Part shown: positions 46,601 through 54,935 of the stretch, in pieces
Position numbering within the stretch: the stretch's first letter is position 1
How the letters are laid out: the number at the start of each line of letters is the position of its first letter
Assembly (NCBI RefSeq): GCF_014534745.1
Contig: NZ_JACVVP010000007.1
Span: forward strand, 1 to 64,000
Source: Flammeovirga sp. EKP202
Lineage (GTDB): Bacteria; Bacteroidota; Bacteroidia; Cytophagales; Flammeovirgaceae
Reading direction: 5' to 3'
Length of the DNA: 64,000 bases
Program-made: the position numbers and the translations under genes
The notes under the pieces: generated by a model
The model's database searches: none
Told to the model about the DNA's origin: nothing
Seen by the model: only the letters and a program-made list of their open reading frames with translations

Positions 46601-47167
46601 TTTGAAGGACAACTAAATGGTACAACTGCTGGAGCAGAAGAACAAGCTGATACTTGTGCTCGCTTCATCTCTGGTGATTTATTGAGCCGTTATAGTGGTA
46701 CACTTCCTATGAACATCTTAAAATTCTCTGATCTTAGTTTATGCTCATTGGGTGTTATTGATATACCACCAAAAGATAGAAGCTACGAAGAAGTGATCTT
46801 ATTGGATAAAGCCGAAGCTTTCTATAAGAAATGTATCATTAAAGATGACCGCTTAGTTGGTACTATATTATTAGGTGACAAAGCTGAATTTGCTGATTAC
46901 AAGAAGCTCATTGAGATGGAGACCGAATTGGGAAGTCGAAGAAGTGAGCTATTGAGAGGTAAAAGTGATGCTGAACCTCTAATTGGTGAAGTTGTTTGTT
47001 CTTGTGCAAATGTTGGTAGTGGTAACCTTCAAAATGCTATTGATGGAGGATGTACTACATTAAATACACTTTGTGAGAAGACAGGTGCAGGCTTAGGATG
47101 TGGTAGCTGTAAGACCGAACTTCAAGAAATGTTGAAAAACAATGCAGAAAAATTAGTTACTTTATAG
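43658..47167 (+). CDS. Assimilatory nitrate reductase fused to its FAD/NAD(P) reductase and BFD domain, 1169 aa
   Basis: Residues 1-690 are a molybdopterin oxidoreductase of the Nas/Nap type: a 4Fe-4S cluster on C11, C14, C18 and C46, the Mo-ligand region TNSRLCMSSAV with C140, and the cofactor-binding C-terminal domain (LILTTGRIRDQWHTRTRTGK, MPMHWGKI). Residues about 705-1080 are an FAD/NAD(P) reductase like NasB/NirB (ILIVGAGAAAY, VIIVGGGLLGLELAA, FAMGEIAEF). The end (about 1110-1160) is a BFD [2Fe-2S] domain with C-S-C and C-x-x-C. One chain thus carries electrons from NAD(P)H to nitrate in the cytoplasm. The next gene follows after 41 bases. Confidence 0.9.
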   Translation: MKNISTYKSTCSYCGVGCGIDVKKDAKGKLTVEGDINYPVNKGKLCSKGMNLNYVVQDTTDRLLYPQMRWSKQHDLQRVDWDTAFTRAAAVFKSIIKKYGPDSVGMYVSGQCLTEEYYLANKLTKGFFQTNNIDTNSRLCMSSAVVGYVKTLGEDTVPISYEDIELADTFMIAGANPAWCHPILFRRIEAHKEKNPDTKLIVVDPRKTQSCAIADLHLQLKPGTDVVLYQAIGRAIIEEGDLDWDFIKNHTDGFDEYRKEVMRRPLKEASAITGVTIDAIKLAARYIGNAKGFINMWAMGLNQSAQGTNKNLALLNLNLITGQIGRPGAGPFSLTGQPNAMGGREVGGMASLLAAHHDLKNPEHRQKVADFWGVDHIQEKPGKTATEMFEALHSGEMKAVWIVCTNPMVSLPNSKLVEEALKKAKFVIVQDISNKADSIEHADMILPAAGWLEKEGTMTNSERRISHLERVLPAPGEALPDTEIFCRFAQKMGYHGFDYQSTEDIFKEHALLTKGTNIDIAELTYDTLKKERSVQWPYVNGKSTDRLFEDKQFFTPNKKAQILTSGVENNSDLLTPEMPLILTTGRIRDQWHTRTRTGKVNKLNQHISDPFLEMHPKDATERGLKDGDTAVITTKRGDCRVNVIVTTDIKEGVIFMPMHWGKISNGIFARTNNLTANAIDPISKEPDFKFSSAQVEKYKKKKEKILIVGAGAAAYRFIHTYRGINKEDEIEVFSKESTPFYNRVLLPEYVNETLLWKDLQKFDELSEFDRLGVKIHLNKSIQSVDRDNKEIVDQFGDRYNYDKLIIATGSRPFVPADVPIHFEGVFTMRNKKNADNLKQYLDNKGGRVIIVGGGLLGLELAASLREIEIDVTIIQLANRLMDRQLDPTASELLLHHCEDKGIEVLLNDQVQTIEKQGDKLYKAKLKGGRTIESNAIVYAIGTRPNTEIGKEAGLKTSRGITINEYLQTSDPDIFAMGEIAEFEGQLNGTTAGAEEQADTCARFISGDLLSRYSGTLPMNILKFSDLSLCSLGVIDIPPKDRSYEEVILLDKAEAFYKKCIIKDDRLVGTILLGDKAEFADYKKLIEMETELGSRRSELLRGKSDAEPLIGEVVCSCANVGSGNLQNAIDGGCTTLNTLCEKTGAGLGCGSCKTELQEMLKNNAEKLVTL

Positions 47168-47208
47168 GAGTAAACAAACTTTAGCTTACTTCACAAACTC
47201 CATATAGT

Positions 47209-48663
47209 ATGATCGAACAATTAGAGAATACACTAGAAAAAGAAGATTTAGTAAGAATTTTCATCAAAGGAGGAATCTCTTCTCCTGGCGATTTTCTTAA
47301 AATTATACAAGTTGCTGAAGAATTAGAAGTAGATCATATTCACTTTGGATCTCGACAAGATATTCTTTTTGCTCCACCAAAAATTAGTAGACCAAAACTG
47401 AAAGAAACTTTTGAGTCTATCAAAACAACTTTTGATTGTGATGGTGAGCAATTTCAAAATATTGTAACTTCTTACGTAGCTTTGGATGTAATTCCAAGTA
47501 CACGTTGGTTAGCAGCACACACCTACCATTATATTCTGGATACTTTTGATTTTCAACCAAAATTAAAAGTAAATATCATTGATCCAGCACAAACGATGGT
47601 TCCTTTATTCACGGGTCACCTGAACTTTGTTGCTTCAGAAAAAGAAGGATATTGGTACTTATTCATCAGAGAAGAAGAACACGCTGAGGTACTTTGGGAA
47701 TGCCCTAGTTTAATCTATAACTATGATATTGCTAAAGTTGTAAAGGCTTTTGAAGGTCTTCATGTACCTGGTAAAACCATTAATAGTTCAAAGGTATGGA
47801 AAACTGTTGTAAGTACATTAGACATTAACACTATTGCTAAAACAGAACCTCTTGCATTACCAACAGGTCCTTTCCCTTATTATGAAGGAATGCACCGTAT
47901 GTTAAGTGGTAAGTATTGGCTAGGTCTTTATTGGAGAAACAATAGCTTTGATATTCCTTTCTTAAAAGAACTTTGTGAAGTATGTCTTAAAACGAATATT
48001 GGTAAAATTACAATCACTCCTTGGAAGTCATTTATTGTCAAGGGAATTGATAGTAAGCATATCATAATATGGGAAAAGCTGCTTGGTAAGTTTGGTATCA
48101 ATGTTAGACATTCATCTTTGGAATTAAACTGGCATTTACCCGTACTTGATAACGAAGCACTTGAGCTTAAAAACTATTTAGTAAGAGCTTTAGACAAACA
48201 AGATATTAGTACTTATGGTCTTACTTTTACCATAAAGACTAAGCCTGTAATTCTTTTCACATCTGTAGTAATTGAAAGTATTCCTTCTTCTACTAGAGAA
48301 AATACTTACAATGTACTCTACGCTAAGGATTTCAATTGCAACGAGCCAAAGTATATTCCTTTCGTAAAAAGAATTCCAAAAGAGGCAATACCTCCTATTC
48401 TTATTGAATTAAGTCATCTTTATTACGAAAACTTAGATAATAGTAATTATGACATTGATGAGCCAAAGAAAAAGCTTGCTTCTACAACTGTAAGCGTTTA
48501 TCAATGTCAGAACTGTCTGAGCATTTATGATGAAAGTATGGGAATGCCTGATGAAGGTATACCTGAAAACACAAAATTCGAATTTCTTCCTAGTTCTTTT
48601 TGCTGCCCTACTTGTGAGGGACCTAAAGAAGACTTTATAGAAATAGAAATGCCACAATCATAG
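47209..48663 (+). CDS. Nitrite/sulfite-reductase-like protein with C-terminal rubredoxin, 484 aa
   Basis: The first half (GGISSPGDFLKIIQVAEELEVDHIHFGSRQDILF) follows the ferredoxin-like half domain of siroheme nitrite/sulfite reductases, and a second such half is recognisable from about residue 225. However, the C-x5-C ... C-x3-C pattern that holds the 4Fe-4S-siroheme centre is not seen; the region holds only LCEVCLKT. The last 55 residues form a rubredoxin, with CQNC and CPTC as the iron ligands. It is likely an electron carrier or a cofactor-less relative serving the upstream nitrate reductase. A terminator follows. Confidence 0.7.
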   Translation: MIEQLENTLEKEDLVRIFIKGGISSPGDFLKIIQVAEELEVDHIHFGSRQDILFAPPKISRPKLKETFESIKTTFDCDGEQFQNIVTSYVALDVIPSTRWLAAHTYHYILDTFDFQPKLKVNIIDPAQTMVPLFTGHLNFVASEKEGYWYLFIREEEHAEVLWECPSLIYNYDIAKVVKAFEGLHVPGKTINSSKVWKTVVSTLDINTIAKTEPLALPTGPFPYYEGMHRMLSGKYWLGLYWRNNSFDIPFLKELCEVCLKTNIGKITITPWKSFIVKGIDSKHIIIWEKLLGKFGINVRHSSLELNWHLPVLDNEALELKNYLVRALDKQDISTYGLTFTIKTKPVILFTSVVIESIPSSTRENTYNVLYAKDFNCNEPKYIPFVKRIPKEAIPPILIELSHLYYENLDNSNYDIDEPKKKLASTTVSVYQCQNCLSIYDESMGMPDEGIPENTKFEFLPSSFCCPTCEGPKEDFIEIEMPQS

Positions 48664-48706
48664 GCATTTGCAAATGAACTAAATACGAATGATTATATAT
48701 GCAACG

Positions 48707-48737
48707 AAAAGTCTACATTTATTGTAGGCTTTTTTTG
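48707..48737 (+). terminator. Terminator of the nitrate reductase operon
   Basis: AAAAGTCTACA pairs with TGTAGGCTTTT (one wobble) around a short loop, followed by a run of T; outer GCAAC/GTTGC pairs extend it. Confidence 0.85.
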
Positions 48738-48797
48738 TTGCTCATGATTAAGGTAAGCAAGTGAAAAAGTGCATAATTAATTCAACTTGCACTTCAA

Positions 48798-49189
48798 TAC
48801 ATTGTAAACTAAGTTTTCGTTATTTTTAGTATTTAGAAATTAGGAGATTTCTGTTGATCAATAGAACACGAATGTCGATTACGCTAAACATTCGCGCCAA
48901 TCGAATTCCTACCCTATTCGTTTGGTAGTGCTCTATCGCCCTTGAAGGGAAAAGCGTTAAGAATTTTATGAAATGAGCCGTTAAAAATGACTTTCTTGTT
49001 TGAGCAAAGCGAGTTTAAAATCATTTAGGCGAGAGGAATGGAATTTAGCTTTTGACTTCTAAGCCTTGACTTTTTTGCTTCGTTTTTGTGTTAAGACAAA
49101 AATGAAGAAGAAGGAAGCATGAAAGTAGATCGTATAAATACTTGTAGAAAGGTCGATTGAAAAATGATGATAATTTAGTTTACAATGTA
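48798..49189 (+). repeat. 392-bp structured repeat with terminal inverted repeats, copy 2
   Basis: The left end TACATTGTAAACTAA (48798-48812) and the right end TTTAGTTTACAATGTA (49174-49189) are a perfect 15-bp terminal inverted repeat. The interior aligns end to end with 2585-2976. Hairpin arms change together: TTTTTGT/ACAAAAA replaces TTTTTC/GAAAAA, and AATTTTAT (48962-48969) still pairs by wobble with ATGGAATT (49038-49045). As with copy 1 it lies between convergent genes and in the same orientation. No ORF is present. It fills most of the 604-bp gap between the rubredoxin-like gene and the repeat protein. Confidence 0.85.
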
Positions 49190-49216
49190 CAAAATATCTT
49201 CCCTTGAATTGTAACG

Positions 49217-49243
49217 AAAAAAGCCTGCATCACTGCAAGCTTT
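49217..49243 (-). terminator. Terminator of the Ig-like repeat protein gene
   Basis: On the minus strand AAAGCTTGCA pairs with TGCAGGCTTT (one wobble) around a GTGA tetraloop, followed by Ts, 24 bases after the stop codon. Confidence 0.8.
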
Positions 49244-49267
49244 CTTCCTATTTAAAAAATACTATTA

Positions 49268-52200
49268 TTAATTTCCTTCGTATAACGTTGTTTCGGCATA
49301 CTTATAATCTGAAACATTTTGAGAGTTATCTTTAAACTTAATAAATACCCTCTTAATACCCGCTCCAGGATCTAAATTCCATGAGAACTTCTCTGAATAT
49401 GGTCTCCAAATACCTCCTTTAAAATCTTGGTTATTTGAAACCATCATATAAACAGCCTCTCTTGCCCTTGTTGTAATATTTACAGTAGGATTATCAACAG
49501 CAGTTTTACCATTCTCGATTTTCACATACATTGGAATTGGTGGTGTTGTATCTAAGATAATTTTAGTCTCAGTTACCATTGACTCATTTCCTGCCTCATC
49601 TCTAAACTTCACATAGACATACTTTTCACCATCAGTACTATGTCGGATAATCCAATCCTTACTTGTATCATAAGGCTCCCAATCAATACGAGACTTGAAA
49701 TATCTGTCGTTGGTCACTTTCATCTCTGTAGCTCCTTCTGCAAATATTTCTAACTGTACACTACCTGTTTTATCATTAGTATATTCTTCACCATTATTGA
49801 TGATTAGCTTCTCGTTCACCGGTTCTTGACGGTCTAACAGTATACTTGCTGATACAGGCGAAGTTACATTTTCAGCATCATCTTTAAACTTAGCAAAAAC
49901 CGTTTTCTCACCATCTTCAGCAGCTTCTAAATAATGATCATAAATATAATATCTAAATCTCTCCCAAGTTGCCCCGTCGAAATCTTTATTATTTGAAATC
50001 ATCATTTTAGTAGCCCCTCTTGCATTCAGCTTTAGTCTTACTCTTGCATCATAATCAGTACAATACTTTTCGCCTTGACCAATTAAAATTGAACCTTCAC
50101 GTGGAGCATCTGTATCAACCCCCACTGACACATATGATGGTTTTGAAATGTTACCTACTGCATCTTTGAAGATCACATAAACAAACTTCAAACCATCACC
50201 TGGAGGGAATTTCCACTTCTTAGATGTAGCATAATTTTCCCATTCAGCCCCTTTGAAATCTGATCTTGGCGATAAACGCATTGTCTTAGCACCTTTCGCT
50301 GTGATGTTCAATGTTACTTCTTCAAGGTTAATTAACTTATCTTGAGCTTCTACAATCTCAACATTACCTTCTACTGGAGGAGTTCTATCTAATGTTACAT
50401 TAACGGAATATGTATCAGAAACATTCCCTGCTTCATCCATAAATCTTGTATAAATCTCTTTTACACCATCTTCACCTGGAAGTCTCCAAGGTATATTGTA
50501 TTCTGAATAACCAATCCATCTAATTTTCTCAAAATTCGGGTGGTTACTAATCTGCATTTTAATAGCATCTTCAGCGTTTACTCTTACCAAAGCAATGGCA
50601 TCAGGATGATTGACAACTCCTTCTTTGTGATTTTTGACTACAATAGAGCAATTAAATGGAGGTTTTGTATCCAATACAATATTATCAGATACAGGTTCTG
50701 ATACATTACCCGCTAAATCTTTGTAACGAGCAAATACTGTTTTTACACCATCATCACCATCAAGTTTCCATTTTTTAATCACATTGTAGGCCTCCCATTC
50801 AGAGTCCATAAACGTTGGGTCATTACTTATTTGCATGTAATCCGCTTTTCTAGCGAATAACTTTAAGTTGACCATATGTTCTTTATCAATACTATATTCC
50901 TTATTGTTATCAATTGCTATTTTACCACCAAGAGGAGGCTCTGTATCTATTAAAATACGGTCAAAAGCAACTTCAGAAACATTTTTCGCTCGGTCCATGA
51001 ACTTGACATAAACTGTTCTTATACCATCTTCTCCGCTCAATAGTTTCCAATTCTTGTGTTCTTCCTTATAAATCATCCAGCGTGACCCAAAGAAAGTTTG
51101 TTGATTTGAAATCATCATAAACTTGGCATCATCAGCCTTAATTCTCAAATCAACAATATGTTTTTCATCCTTTAATAATTTGACATTATTTAGTGTATCC
51201 TGAACTATACCTTCAGCATATATATCCAATTTAGGATTCTGGGGAGGAGTAGAATCTAATATCACAGAAGAAGTGTAAACTTCTGATTCATTTTTAGCTC
51301 TATCCCTAAATTTCACATATATTGTTTTCTCACCATCACCAATTGGAAAGTTCCACACTGGAACAATTGAAGTATAAGGCATCCATTCTGCATCACTAAA
51401 GTCTTCTTTGTTAGAAACCTTCATTTCAGAAGCACCTTGAATTATCAACTGTAATTTATGTCTCGCATGATTATCAATGTACTTTCGACCGTCATCAATA
51501 ATGACTCTACCAAATCGAGGTGGTACTCTATCAACAATAGCTCTGGCTGAAACAATTTTTGAATAGTTACCTACTTCATCTCTAAAACGAGCATAAACCA
51601 CCTTTTCTCCATCTCCAGGAGATAATGTCCATTGTACTTCCTCTGCATAATCAATCCATCCATCTCCACCACGAATTTGAATATGCGAAGCTCCCTGAGC
51701 GAAGAAATGTAGTGTAATAACAGAGTCTTTCAAAAACTTTTCTCCGTCATTGATTTTCATTTTAGCTTCAGTTGGAGGCGTTGTATCAATCGTTATTTTA
51801 GCACTGATAACCTTTGTTTCGTTACCAGCAGCATCTCTATATTGAACAAAAACTTCTTTCTCACCATCAAGGCCAGGAAGTTTATAATTATCAATTCTTT
51901 GTGCAAAAGTCACCCACTGCTTACCAATAAAATCAGGTCTATTGGATATTCTCATCTGATAAGCATCTTCTGCTGATAAAAATAATGATACTGTACGCTT
52001 CTTACTGTTGGTGAATAATAAACCACCATTAATCATTATTTCTGGATTCTGAGGTGGTGTTCTGTCCAATTCTACAATCAAAGTGGCAACCTCAGATACG
52101 TTTCCTGAATCTTCGTCTTTAAAAACGGCATAAATTGTTTTTACTCCATCCTCTTCTCCTCTTCCGATAATAGGAAAATCAGACTTCTCCCAATTGACCC

Positions 52201-52405
52201 TTTCCCAAACTACTCCTCTAAAACTTTCGTCGCGACTAATTTTCATATGCGTCGCATTTTGTGATTTTATCCTTAAGTGAACTCTTCCTTCGGGATCATT
52301 GGTTACATCTCTACCACCGTCAACTGCAATAGACCCAGTGACTGATTGTGACCAACAAAAATGAGTAATCAATAAAAATAAACAACTTAGTAAAAAACTC
52401 TTCAT
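49268..52405 (-). CDS. Secreted protein of eleven Ig-like repeats, ~1045 aa
   Basis: The Met at 52405 gives a signal peptide (MKSFLLSCLFLLITHFCWSQ); the frame runs open to 52471. The rest is eleven tandem units of about 90 residues. Each ends in a D-x-TPP-like linker (DRTPP, DTTPP, DRVPP, DSTPP, DTEPP, DTKPP, DRTPP, DTDAP, DRQEP, DTTPP) and carries a core like MKISN-F--W--Y, W-L--GDG-K-VY-KF-D-AGN-S. These are bacterial Ig-like/fibronectin-like folds seen in adhesion and surface proteins. No sorting domain or anchor is seen at the C-terminus. It lies between the nitrate and glnN genes; function is unknown. Confidence 0.8.
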   Translation of the reverse strand: MKSFLLSCLFLLITHFCWSQSVTGSIAVDGGRDVTNDPEGRVHLRIKSQNATHMKISRDESFRGVVWERVNWEKSDFPIIGRGEEDGVKTIYAVFKDEDSGNVSEVATLIVELDRTPPQNPEIMINGGLLFTNSKKRTVSLFLSAEDAYQMRISNRPDFIGKQWVTFAQRIDNYKLPGLDGEKEVFVQYRDAAGNETKVISAKITIDTTPPTEAKMKINDGEKFLKDSVITLHFFAQGASHIQIRGGDGWIDYAEEVQWTLSPGDGEKVVYARFRDEVGNYSKIVSARAIVDRVPPRFGRVIIDDGRKYIDNHARHKLQLIIQGASEMKVSNKEDFSDAEWMPYTSIVPVWNFPIGDGEKTIYVKFRDRAKNESEVYTSSVILDSTPPQNPKLDIYAEGIVQDTLNNVKLLKDEKHIVDLRIKADDAKFMMISNQQTFFGSRWMIYKEEHKNWKLLSGEDGIRTVYVKFMDRAKNVSEVAFDRILIDTEPPLGGKIAIDNNKEYSIDKEHMVNLKLFARKADYMQISNDPTFMDSEWEAYNVIKKWKLDGDDGVKTVFARYKDLAGNVSEPVSDNIVLDTKPPFNCSIVVKNHKEGVVNHPDAIALVRVNAEDAIKMQISNHPNFEKIRWIGYSEYNIPWRLPGEDGVKEIYTRFMDEAGNVSDTYSVNVTLDRTPPVEGNVEIVEAQDKLINLEEVTLNITAKGAKTMRLSPRSDFKGAEWENYATSKKWKFPPGDGLKFVYVIFKDAVGNISKPSYVSVGVDTDAPREGSILIGQGEKYCTDYDARVRLKLNARGATKMMISNNKDFDGATWERFRYYIYDHYLEAAEDGEKTVFAKFKDDAENVTSPVSASILLDRQEPVNEKLIINNGEEYTNDKTGSVQLEIFAEGATEMKVTNDRYFKSRIDWEPYDTSKDWIIRHSTDGEKYVYVKFRDEAGNESMVTETKIILDTTPPIPMYVKIENGKTAVDNPTVNITTRAREAVYMMVSNNQDFKGGIWRPYSEKFSWNLDPGAGIKRVFIKFKDNSQNVSDYKYAETTLYEGN

Positions 52406-52623
52406 AGAAGCTCTATTATGGGGATGAAGTGCTACGACACCTATCAAAAATCTCTCTTTATACCTTATCAACGACTATTATTTTAATATATTTCGTTAAT
52501 AGGTAATGATTAATCAAAGAACATACCAAGTATGATAATCAGCTTTAGCACAAACTGTTTTTAAAAGTGATAAAACCTAACATATATTTTATGTGTTATA
52601 AAAAAAAGAATATAACAAAAAAA

Positions 52624-52637
52624 ACGTATTTTTACTT
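52624..52637 (+). promoter_or_regulatory. Shared motif upstream of glnN
   Basis: ACGTATTTTTACTT is identical to 43506-43519 upstream of the nitrate reductase gene and lies 35 bases before the glnN start codon. It could be an activator site or an extended promoter element of a common nitrogen regulon. Confidence 0.45.
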
Positions 52638-52671
52638 TTAGAAGTGAAATAAAAAAAATAAATATCAAAGT

Positions 52672-54861
52672 ATGGCGAAACAGCGTTTTGATGCTTTAAA
52701 AGTGGTTGAACTAAGACAACCTATAAATGTTACCCCTCCAAGTGAAAAAGTTTCAGACTATTTCGGTAAAAATACGTTTGGTCTTCTTGTCATGAAAGAA
52801 CAACTTTCAACTGACATTTATACCAGATTACAGAATGCGATCCATAAAGGAGAACAAATTGATGAAAACGTTGCTGACGCTGTAGCGACTTCTTTAAAAG
52901 CTTGGGCAATTTCCAAAGGTGTAACACACTATACACACTGGTTCCAACCTCTTACTGGATCTACAGCTGAAAAACATGATGCATTTTTTGAAATGACAAA
53001 TGATGGAAATGCGATTGAACGTTTCAAAGGTAGTGCTCTTGTTAGACAAGAACCTGATGCATCCTCTTTTCCAAGTGGCGGTTTGAGACAGACTTTTGAG
53101 GCTAGAGGTTATACTGCTTGGGATCCTACTTCACCTGCTTTTATTATTGAGAGTGGAAAAGGAAAAACACTTTGCATACCTACAGTTTTTGTTTCTTATA
53201 CTGGAGAATCTTTGGATAACAAAGCACCTCTTTTAAAGGCACTAGAGCAAATTGATAAAACAGCTACGGCAGTTTGTCAAATTTTTGATAGAAGCATAGA
53301 AAAAGTACAAGCCACTTTAGGTACAGAACAAGAATTCTTTTTGATCGATAAGGCTCTCGCAGATGCAAGGCCTGATATATTATTGACAGGAAAAACGTTA
53401 TTTGGAAGAACTCCCCCAAAAGGTCAACAGTTAGATGATCATTATTTCGGTGCAATTCCTTCCAGAGTATCACGATTCCTTCAAGGTCTTGAAATCGAAG
53501 CCTATAAATTGGGTATCCCTATTAAGACTCGTCACAATGAGGTTGCTCCAAGTCAATTTGAAGTTGCCCCAATTTTTGAAGAAGTAAATGTAGCGAACGA
53601 CCACAACCAATTGTTGATGGATTTGATGAGAAAAGTAGCCTCTCGTCATAACTTCAGAGTTTTATTCCATGAAAAACCTTTCGAGGGATTAAATGGTAGT
53701 GGTAAACACAATAACTGGTCGTTACTTACTGATAAGGGTAAAAATCTTCTACAACCTAGTACAAAGGCTAAGGAAAACCTTATTTTTATCACCTTCTTTA
53801 TCAATATTTTAAAGGCCGTTTATGACAACGCAGACCTTTTAAGAGCTTCTATTGCTTCGGCGAGTAATGATTACCGATTAGGTGCGAATGAAGCTCCTCC
53901 TCCAATCATTTCAGCTTTTATTGGAACTCAGCTTTTTAATGTTCTTACAGAGCTAGAAAACAATGGCGATATAAAAGTGAAAAAGGGAGATAATATCTAC
54001 ATGAAATTGGGCATCAATAAGATCCCTCCTATTTTATTAGATAACACGGATAGAAACAGAACATCCCCTTTCGCATTTACGGGTAACAAATTTGAATTCA
54101 GAGCAGTTGGTTCTAATGCAAATAACGCTAGAGCGATGACTGTATTGAATGTTGCCGTTGCAAATCAACTAGAACTTTTCAAAAGAGAAGTGGATAAATT
54201 GATTGAACAGGATGAGAAAAAAGAGGTCGCTATTATTGACATTTTACGTTCTTACATCCCTTCAGTAAAAAAAGTTGTTTTTGAAGGTAATGGATATGGT
54301 GAAGAATGGGTTCAAGAAGCGAAAAGAAGAGGACTTTCTAACTTTAGAGATACACCAAGAGCTTTACAAGTTTTAAAGAAAGCGGCAACTTCCCGTCTTT
54401 TCAAGCGAATGAGAATTATGACACAAGCAGAGCTTATTGCCCGTCATGAAATTCGCCTCGAAAATTACACTAGAAAAATGCAAATTGAATCTAGAGTAAT
54501 GGCAGACCTTGCTTTGAACCATATTTGTCCAACAGCTATTCGATATCAAAACATGCTGATTGAGAACGTCAAGGGCATGAAAGACATAGGGCTTGAAGAG
54601 GAAACGGAGGAAGTAATGAATCTTATCAAAAAAGTTTCAAAACACCTTAATCAAGTAAAGAAACTAAGCAATGAAATGACTCAGGAACGAAAACGTATCA
54701 ACGCGATTGAAAGTACTGAAGAAAAAGCGATTGCTTACTGTGATGAAATCAAAGAAAAATATTTTGAAGAATTAAGATGGCACGTTGATAAATTGGAAAC
54801 AATGATTGACGATGAAATGTGGCCTCTTCCAAAATATAGAGAATTGTTATTCTTGAGATAA
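52672..54861 (+). CDS. glnN: Glutamine synthetase type III (GSIII), 729 aa
   Basis: The length (729) and sequence are of GSIII, the large form common in Bacteroidota and cyanobacteria. Typical blocks are THYTHWFQPLTGSTAEKHDAFF, FPSGGLRQTFEARGYTAWDPTSP, GTEQEFFLID (metal-binding Glu), GLNGSGKHNNWSLLT, and the ATP-site stretch NRTSPFAFTGNKFEFRAVGS. It makes glutamine from glutamate, ammonia and ATP in the cytoplasm as a dodecamer, and so completes assimilation of the ammonia that nitrate reduction yields. A terminator shared with sufD follows. Confidence 0.95.
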   Translation: MAKQRFDALKVVELRQPINVTPPSEKVSDYFGKNTFGLLVMKEQLSTDIYTRLQNAIHKGEQIDENVADAVATSLKAWAISKGVTHYTHWFQPLTGSTAEKHDAFFEMTNDGNAIERFKGSALVRQEPDASSFPSGGLRQTFEARGYTAWDPTSPAFIIESGKGKTLCIPTVFVSYTGESLDNKAPLLKALEQIDKTATAVCQIFDRSIEKVQATLGTEQEFFLIDKALADARPDILLTGKTLFGRTPPKGQQLDDHYFGAIPSRVSRFLQGLEIEAYKLGIPIKTRHNEVAPSQFEVAPIFEEVNVANDHNQLLMDLMRKVASRHNFRVLFHEKPFEGLNGSGKHNNWSLLTDKGKNLLQPSTKAKENLIFITFFINILKAVYDNADLLRASIASASNDYRLGANEAPPPIISAFIGTQLFNVLTELENNGDIKVKKGDNIYMKLGINKIPPILLDNTDRNRTSPFAFTGNKFEFRAVGSNANNARAMTVLNVAVANQLELFKREVDKLIEQDEKKEVAIIDILRSYIPSVKKVVFEGNGYGEEWVQEAKRRGLSNFRDTPRALQVLKKAATSRLFKRMRIMTQAELIARHEIRLENYTRKMQIESRVMADLALNHICPTAIRYQNMLIENVKGMKDIGLEEETEEVMNLIKKVSKHLNQVKKLSNEMTQERKRINAIESTEEKAIAYCDEIKEKYFEELRWHVDKLETMIDDEMWPLPKYRELLFLR

Positions 54862-54878
54862 CCATATTGATTGAAAAC

Positions 54879-54917
54879 AAAAAAGCGGAACATTGTAATA
54901 ATGTTCCGCTTTTTATA
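54879..54917. terminator. Bidirectional terminator between glnN and sufD
   Basis: AAAAGCGGAACATT (54881-54894) pairs perfectly with AATGTTCCGCTTTT (54900-54913) around GTAAT, with A- and T-tracts on the two sides, so it serves both convergent genes. Confidence 0.95.
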
Positions 54918-54935
54918 TTTAATAAGCTTATTTGC

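Noticed and set aside
49268..52405. Large repeat array as a candidate CRISPR or satellite
   Set aside because: The repeats are protein-level units of about 90 codons with diverged DNA, not identical short DNA repeats with spacers.
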